Part shown: piece after piece, positions 14,561-18,267 of the stretch
Layout: every line of letters starts with the position of its first letter
Numbering within the stretch: the stretch's first letter is position 1
Assembly (NCBI GenBank): GCA_035492535.1
Contig: DATJJM010000116.1
Location: 1 to 18,267, forward strand
Length of the DNA stretch: 18,267 nt
Source of the DNA: JAMXLO01 sp035492535
Lineage (GTDB): Bacteria; Pseudomonadota; Alphaproteobacteria; Acetobacterales; Acetobacteraceae
Direction: 5' to 3'
Notes under the pieces: generated by a model
Told to the model about the DNA's origin: nothing
Seen by the model: only the letters and a program-made list of their open reading frames with translations
The model's database searches: none
Translations under genes and position numbers: made by a program

Positions 14561-14605
14561 AGGCCACCGCTTCGCGACGCGGGACGAGTGGTGCATAAGG
14601 TCGCC

Positions 14606-15322
14606 ATGGCACAGCGTCCCGTCATCGGCGTCACCCTCGATTCCGAGCAGCCCGGCGGCTACTCGAAATACCCCTGGTATGCGATCCGCCAGAACTATGC
14701 CGACGCGATCATCGCCGCCGGCGGCCTCCCGATCGCCCTGCCACACGATGCGACCCTGGCACAGGCCTACCTGGACCGCATCGATGCGCTTGTCGTCACC
14801 GGCGGCGCGTTCGACGTGCACCCCTCGCTGTATGGCGAGGCCGACATGCACGCCACCGTCACGTTGAAGGAGAACCGCACCGACGCCGAACTCGCCCTGA
14901 CCCGCGGCGCGCTGGAGCGCGACATGCCAGTGCTGGGCATCTGCGGCGGCGAGCAGCTCCTGGCGGTGGCGCTCGGCGGCACGCTGATCCAGCACATCCC
15001 GGATGCGATCGCCGACGCCCTGGAGCACGAGCAGCCCAACCCTCGCCACGAACCCGGCCACGCCGTCAGCGTCCGCACCGGCACGCTGCTGCACCGTATC
15101 GTCGGCACCACCGAGATGCGGGTGAACTCCGCGCATCACCAGGCGGTGCGCGATGCCGGCCCGCACGCCGTGGTCAACGCGCTCTCCCCTGACAGCGTGA
15201 TCGAGGGCGTGGAAGACGCGCGTTACCGGTTCTGCCTCGGCGTGCAGTGGCACCCCGAGTTCTTCATCGATCCCGGCGACCGCCGCATCTTCGACGCCCT
15301 GATCGCCGCCTGCGCCAAGTGA
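14606..15322 (+). CDS. Peptidase C26 / gamma-glutamyl-GABA hydrolase-like class I glutamine amidotransferase family protein
   Basis: The 238-aa protein resembles PuuD-type hydrolases, which cleave gamma-glutamyl amide bonds (for example gamma-glutamyl-GABA in putrescine breakdown). The catalytic triad is visible: nucleophile C113 in GICGGEQ, and H216 with E218 in QWHPEF. The TGGAFDVHPSLYG segment (65-77) and NSAHHQAV (174-181) are family landmarks. The real substrate is uncertain because no other polyamine gene is present. ATG 14606 is preferred because AAGG (14597-14600) precedes it by 5 nt; GTG codons at 14588 and 14591 would add six or five residues. Its stop codon TGA overlaps the GTG start of the pseudouridine synthase gene (GTGA, 4-bp overlap), indicating translational coupling. 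Confidence 0.88.
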   Translation: MAQRPVIGVTLDSEQPGGYSKYPWYAIRQNYADAIIAAGGLPIALPHDATLAQAYLDRIDALVVTGGAFDVHPSLYGEADMHATVTLKENRTDAELALTRGALERDMPVLGICGGEQLLAVALGGTLIQHIPDAIADALEHEQPNPRHEPGHAVSVRTGTLLHRIVGTTEMRVNSAHHQAVRDAGPHAVVNALSPDSVIEGVEDARYRFCLGVQWHPEFFIDPGDRRIFDALIAACAK

Positions 15323-16086
15323 CCGAAGGCGCGAGCGGAGAGCGTATCGCGAAATGGCTCGCACGCGCCGGCGTGGTCAGCCGCCGCGATGCGGAAAAGC
15401 TGATCGCCGAGGGCAAGGTTCGCCTCAACAATACCCAGGTGACCCACCCTGCCACGTTCGTCGCCGCGGACGACCTGGTGGTGGTGAACGGTGCCGTGGT
15501 CGAACCGCCGGAGCGCTCGCGGCTGTGGCGCTACCACAAGCCGGTGGGCCTGGTGACCACGCACCGTGACCCGCAAGGCCGTCCCACAGTCTTCGAGAAG
15601 CTGCCGCCCGCCATTCCTCGCGTCATCAGTGTCGGCCGGCTGGACCTGACCAGCGAGGGCCTGCTGCTGCTGACCAATGACGGCGGGCTGGCGCGGCAGC
15701 TGGAACTCCCCGCCACCGGCTGGCTGCGCCGCTACCGGGTGCGGGTCCACGGCTTCCCCGACCAGCGCCGGCTGACAGCCTTGAGCAAGGGTGTCACCAT
15801 CGACGGCGTCGCCTACGGGCCGATCGATGCCGGCCTGGACTCGCGCAAGGGCGACAACGCCTGGCTCACGGTCAGCCTGCGCGAGGGGCGTAACCGCGAG
15901 GTGCGGCGCGTGATGACGCATCTGGGGCTGACGGTGACCCGGCTGATCCGCATCGCCTACGGGCCGTTCCAGCTTGGCACGCTGCCGCGCGGCGCGGTGG
16001 AGGAAGTGCCGGCCCGTGTCCTCCGCGACCAGTTGCCGCCGGCGAGGATCGCGTCGGACAGCGCCGCCACCGGCCCGCGCGCCTGA
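15319..16086 (+). CDS. RsuA/RluB-family rRNA pseudouridine synthase
   Basis: The 255-aa protein starts with an S4 RNA-binding domain (about 8-60, ERIAKWLARAGVVSRRDAE). The pseudouridine synthase domain follows, with catalytic D109 in GRLDLTSEGLLLLTNDG, then a REGRNREVRRVM block and the closing YGPFQLGTLPRGAVEEVP segment. Members isomerise single uridines in 16S (RsuA), 23S (RluB, RluE) or other sites; RluB-like is most probable but the target cannot be fixed. The start is GTG 15319, the G of which precedes the TGA stop of the upstream gene. The open frame upstream of 15319 is a shadow. The last roughly 16 residues are atypical and are encoded by DNA antisense to the LysR gene, giving a 130-bp convergent overlap. 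Confidence 0.9.
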   Translation: MTEGASGERIAKWLARAGVVSRRDAEKLIAEGKVRLNNTQVTHPATFVAADDLVVVNGAVVEPPERSRLWRYHKPVGLVTTHRDPQGRPTVFEKLPPAIPRVISVGRLDLTSEGLLLLTNDGGLARQLELPATGWLRRYRVRVHGFPDQRRLTALSKGVTIDGVAYGPIDAGLDSRKGDNAWLTVSLREGRNREVRRVMTHLGLTVTRLIRIAYGPFQLGTLPRGAVEEVPARVLRDQLPPARIASDSAATGPRA

Positions 16087-16871
16087 CGGGTGGCGCCCAG
16101 CACGACGAACTCGACATCCCCGAGATCCGGCAGCCGGTAGGCGGCAGGCATCTCGGTCAGCCCCTCCGGCACCAGGCCGCCGGCGTGCACCGTGACGCCG
16201 AGGCCGGCCAGGGCCGCGGCGCGCAGGCCGCTGAGACTGCTGCTGGAGCAGACGATGCGCCACGGGCGCCCGACGCGCTCCAATGTCTCCAACGCGGCCG
16301 ACCGCGTGATGCTGGGCGGCGTATACAGGATCAGCGGCAGCGGCTGGTCCGGCTCGATCCGTGCCGCGTCGGTGCCGATCCAGATGAGGCGATCGCGCCA
16401 TACCACCCGGCCACGGTCATCGTCCGCACGCCGCTTGCACAACACCAGGTCGAGGTCGCCGGCATCCAGCATCTGGTACAGCCCGGCGCTCTTGTCGACG
16501 GTCAGCGCCAGGTCCACCAGCGGGTGCGACCGCACAAAGTCGGCCAGCACTTCGGGAAGGCGGGACGTCACGAAATCCTCGGAGGCGCCGAACCGGACGC
16601 GGCCGCGAAGCTGGGAGCCGGCGAAATAGCGGCGGGCGCGTTCGTTGGCTTCAAGGATGGAGCGGGCAAAGCCTTCCATGGCCTCGCCGTCGGCGGTGGG
16701 CACCACCGAGTGCGTATCGCGCACGAACAGCCGCCGGCCAGACTCCTGCTCCAGCTTGCGGATGTGCTGGCTGATGGTGGATTGGCGGAGGTTCAGGCGG
16801 CGGCCTGCTTCGCTGAAGCTGCGGGCCTGGGCGACAGCAAGGAAGCTTTCCAACAGGACCGGGTCGAGCAT
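15957..16871 (-). CDS. LysR-type transcriptional regulator
   Basis: The 304-aa protein has an N-terminal winged helix-turn-helix (about 3-62: LLESFLAVAQARSFSEAGRR, then LNLRQSTISQHIRKLEQESG and LFVRDTHSVVPTADGEA). A linker helix and a two-lobe effector-binding domain follow (about 90-280). The natural domain appears to end near GPVAALSDAILAG; about 25 further residues (NWSRRTRAGTSSTAPRGSVP and on) are Arg/Ser/Thr-rich. They arise because the frame runs on through the 3' end of the pseudouridine synthase gene to a TAG at 15957. It is divergent from the bile-acid-symporter-like gene across 85 bp, the arrangement typical of a LysR regulator and its target, so it probably controls that transporter in response to the transported or a related small molecule. 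Confidence 0.92.
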   Translation of the reverse strand: MLDPVLLESFLAVAQARSFSEAGRRLNLRQSTISQHIRKLEQESGRRLFVRDTHSVVPTADGEAMEGFARSILEANERARRYFAGSQLRGRVRFGASEDFVTSRLPEVLADFVRSHPLVDLALTVDKSAGLYQMLDAGDLDLVLCKRRADDDRGRVVWRDRLIWIGTDAARIEPDQPLPLILYTPPSITRSAALETLERVGRPWRIVCSSSSLSGLRAAALAGLGVTVHAGGLVPEGLTEMPAAYRLPDLGDVEFVVLGATRQARGPVAALSDAILAGGNWSRRTRAGTSSTAPRGSVPSWNGP

Positions 16872-16882
16872 GCCGTCCGCTT

Positions 16883-16897
16883 ATCACGTCTTGTGAT
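16883..16897. promoter_or_regulatory. Candidate LysR operator (ATCAC-N5-GTGAT)
   Basis: A perfect inverted repeat ATCAC/GTGAT with a 5-bp spacer lies in the 85-bp LysR/transporter gap. Its size and dyad symmetry fit the LysR T-N11-A type of site. Outer TTAT (16881-16884) and ATAA (16902-16905) add partial symmetry. It is 11 bp from the LysR start and about 60 bp from the transporter start, suited to autorepression and activation. Confidence 0.5.
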
Positions 16898-16956
16898 GAC
16901 AATAAGACGATTGAGCGTAGTTCACAATAACAGAGTGCCGCGCGATAAACCGCGCC

Positions 16957-17964
16957 ATGAGGACTTTGCTCTCCCGCCTGTCGATCGATCCGTACATCGC
17001 CAGCATCATAGGGATGGTGGTGGTGGCATCGGTGCTGCCTGCCCAGGGCGTTGGCCTGACCCTGGCCAGCGGCGCCGGCACGGCTGCCATTGCCTTGATG
17101 TTCTTCCTGCAGGGTGCGCGGTTGTCGCCGCAGGCGGCGCTGGCCGGCGCGCGGCATTGGCGCCTGCATGCCATGGTGCTGGGCAGCACCTTCCTGATCT
17201 TCCCGGCGATCGGGCTGACCCTGCACGCACTGGCGCCGAAGCTGCTGACGGCGCCGCTGTGGGCCGGGTTGCTGATGCTGTGCCTGCTGCCCTCCACCGT
17301 GCAGTCCTCGATCGCGTTCACCTCGATCGCGCGCGGCAACGTCGCGGCGGCTTTGTGCGCAGCGACGGCGTCCAACCTGTTCGGCATCCTGTTGACGCCG
17401 CTGCTCGCCGGGCTGCTGCTGAGCGCGCATGGCGGGTTCTCGGTGCGTGCGGTGGGCGACATCGTGGTGCAACTGCTGCTGCCGTTCATCGCCGGCCAGC
17501 TTGCCAGGCGCTGGATCGGCGCGTGGGTCCGCGACCACAAGGCCATCGGCATGATGGTCGATCGGGGCTCCATCCTGCTGATCGTCTATGTCGCGTTCAG
17601 CGAAGGCGTGACGCACGGTATCTGGCACCAGGTCGACGCGGCACAGCTTGGCGTGCTGCTGCTGCTGGACGCGGCGCTGCTGGGTGCGGTGCTGCTGGCC
17701 ACCAGCCTCGGCAGCCGGCTGCTCGGCTTCGACCGCGCCGACCAGATCACCATCGTGTTCTGCGGTTCGAAGAAGAGCCTGGCGAGCGGCCTGCCGATGG
17801 CGAGCGTACTGTTCGCCGGCCAGTCAGTCGGGCTGATCGTGCTGCCGCTGATGCTGTTCCATCAGATCCAGCTGATGGTGTGCGCGGCCCTGGCGCGGCG
17901 CTGGGCGGCGGAACCGGCGGCCAATGCCGTCGTTGGCCGCCGGCGCACGCTGCACACGATATGA
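16957..17964 (+). CDS. Bile acid:sodium symporter (BASS/SBF-like) family transporter
   Basis: The 335-aa, highly hydrophobic protein has about ten predicted membrane helices and almost no soluble domain, so it resides in the inner membrane. The pattern matches the bacterial SBF-like branch (YfeH type) of the BASS family: LMFFLQGARLS (48-58), LLPSTVQSSIAFTSIARGN (110-128) with the following ASNLFGILLTPLL (138-150), and FCGSKKSLASGLPMA (268-282). The last two regions correspond to the broken helices that form the sodium and substrate sites in BASS structures. The family moves organic anions with sodium; the substrate is unknown here. ATG 16957 lacks a clear Shine-Dalgarno sequence. It is divergent from the LysR gene, which is its likely regulator, and convergent with the VOC gene at an 18-bp gap. 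Confidence 0.92.
   Translation: MRTLLSRLSIDPYIASIIGMVVVASVLPAQGVGLTLASGAGTAAIALMFFLQGARLSPQAALAGARHWRLHAMVLGSTFLIFPAIGLTLHALAPKLLTAPLWAGLLMLCLLPSTVQSSIAFTSIARGNVAAALCAATASNLFGILLTPLLAGLLLSAHGGFSVRAVGDIVVQLLLPFIAGQLARRWIGAWVRDHKAIGMMVDRGSILLIVYVAFSEGVTHGIWHQVDAAQLGVLLLLDAALLGAVLLATSLGSRLLGFDRADQITIVFCGSKKSLASGLPMASVLFAGQSVGLIVLPLMLFHQIQLMVCAALARRWAAEPAANAVVGRRRTLHTI
17914..17943. repeat. 11-bp perfect hairpin at the 3' end of the transporter gene
   Basis: CCGGCGGCCAA (17914-17924) pairs perfectly with TTGGCCGCCGG (17933-17943), with an 8-nt loop. It is inside the last codons of the transporter gene and about 40 bp beyond the stop of the convergent VOC gene. It lacks a T-run on either strand, so a role in termination or mRNA 3'-end stability is possible but unproven. 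Confidence 0.4.
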
Positions 17965-17982
17965 CGGATGCCGCTGTTCAGC

Positions 17983-18267
17983 TCAGATCTGTTCGCTTTT
18001 CAGGAACTCGATCACTTCGCCATTCGGACCGGTGATGAAGGCAATCTGAACTTCGGCCGGCGGCTCGCCACCAAGCTGCCTCGTGCCTGGCGCAATCCGC
18101 GACACGGCTCCTGCTGCCAGCGCCCTGGCATAGGCCGCATCCACATCCGCAACGCGGAAGCAGAAATGCAGCAGCGCGCCTTCCGTCGGTTCCTCATCAG
18201 GGCGGCGACGGCGCCCCTCCGATTGAACGGTGGACCCTGACCCGAACACCTCGATGAAGCGGCCGTC
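17983..18267 (-). CDS. VOC (glyoxalase/bleomycin-resistance) family protein, C-terminal part (5' end outside window)
   Basis: The frame is open to the window edge, beginning DGRFIEVFGSGS; the GTG at 18249 is internal. The 94 visible residues contain the second beta-alpha-beta-beta-beta module of a vicinal-oxygen-chelate protein. HFCFRVADVDAAYARALAAGA is the strand-helix pair with the metal-ligand position (H or Q), and the final AFITGPNGEVIEFLKSE is the typical last strand, whose E in 'IEF' is the second ligand. Members include glyoxalase I, dioxygenases and antibiotic-resistance proteins. The specific function cannot be told from half a protein. The stop is 18 bp from that of the convergent transporter gene. 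Confidence 0.85.
   Translation of the reverse strand, partial: DGRFIEVFGSGSTVQSEGRRRRPDEEPTEGALLHFCFRVADVDAAYARALAAGAVSRIAPGTRQLGGEPPAEVQIAFITGPNGEVIEFLKSEQI

Noticed and set aside
14192..15364. 390-codon minus-strand frame opposite the SDR and C26 hydrolase genes
   Set aside because: Shadow of two well-supported plus-strand genes, with biased composition and no motif.
16185..18035. 616-codon plus-strand open frame across LysR, the divergent gap and the transporter
   Set aside because: It runs antisense to LysR and out of frame with the transporter, and has no recognisable domain. The LysR and transporter products are convincing on their own.
1..18267. Possible defence island, prophage or biosynthetic cluster
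   Set aside because: No nuclease-toxin, integrase, transposase, capsid, NRPS/PKS or similar gene was found. Core genes such as xseA, purD and tadA run through the region and composition looks even.

Overview
This is 18.3 kb of GC-rich bacterial chromosome. The best guess is an alphaproteobacterium of the Rhodospirillales, perhaps Acetobacteraceae. That is inferred from the GC- and CGC-rich codon use, the FixL/NtrB-style PAS kinases, an xseA/purD neighbourhood, and a palindromic intergenic repeat of the type common in alphaproteobacteria. I cannot name a genus. No tRNA, rRNA, CRISPR array, insertion sequence, integrase or phage gene was seen. Genes are tightly packed: no gene-free stretch exceeds about 125 bp, so this is an ordinary chromosomal region, not a mobile island.

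Layout. (1) 1-3152, plus strand: the 3' end of an NtaA/SnaA/DszA-type flavin monooxygenase, a stand-alone CheZ phosphatase, and a PAS hybrid histidine kinase with an odd start site. (2) 3147-5627, minus strand: a nitronate monooxygenase-type enzyme followed 18 bp later by xseA, whose 3' end overlaps the kinase gene tail to tail. (3) 5693-8423, plus strand: an HpaB-type flavin monooxygenase and purD. (4) 8440-9298, minus strand: tadA and a small lipoprotein gene. (5) 9397-13674, plus strand: a carboxymuconolactone-decarboxylase-family protein, then a kinase with four tandem PAS units in an exact 360-nt register, followed 4 nt later by a full-length NtaA-type monooxygenase. (6) 13772-16086, plus strand: an SDR oxidoreductase whose Shine-Dalgarno site lies in a long inverted repeat, a class-I glutamine-amidotransferase-like (peptidase C26) hydrolase, and an RsuA/RluB-type pseudouridine synthase sharing a GTGA overlap with it. 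(7) 15957-16871, minus strand: a LysR regulator whose 3' end overlaps the synthase by 130 bp. It is divergent from a bile-acid/sodium-symporter-family transporter (16957-17964). (8) 17983-18267, minus strand: a VOC/glyoxalase-type protein cut by the window edge.

How it fits together. Housekeeping genes (xseA, purD, tadA, pseudouridine synthase) alternate with flavin- and NAD(P)-dependent oxidoreductases (two NtaA types, nitronate monooxygenase, HpaB type, SDR, VOC and CMD-family). These look like catabolic or detoxification genes with unknown substrates. Regulation is provided by two kinases lacking an adjacent stand-alone response regulator and by the LysR/transporter pair. I did not find a clearly new multi-gene system. 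The items most worth following up are the kinase-monooxygenase coupling with its four-fold PAS repeat, the hairpin over the SDR start, the apparent ATC/TTG start of the hybrid kinase, and the overlapping ends of the synthase and LysR genes.
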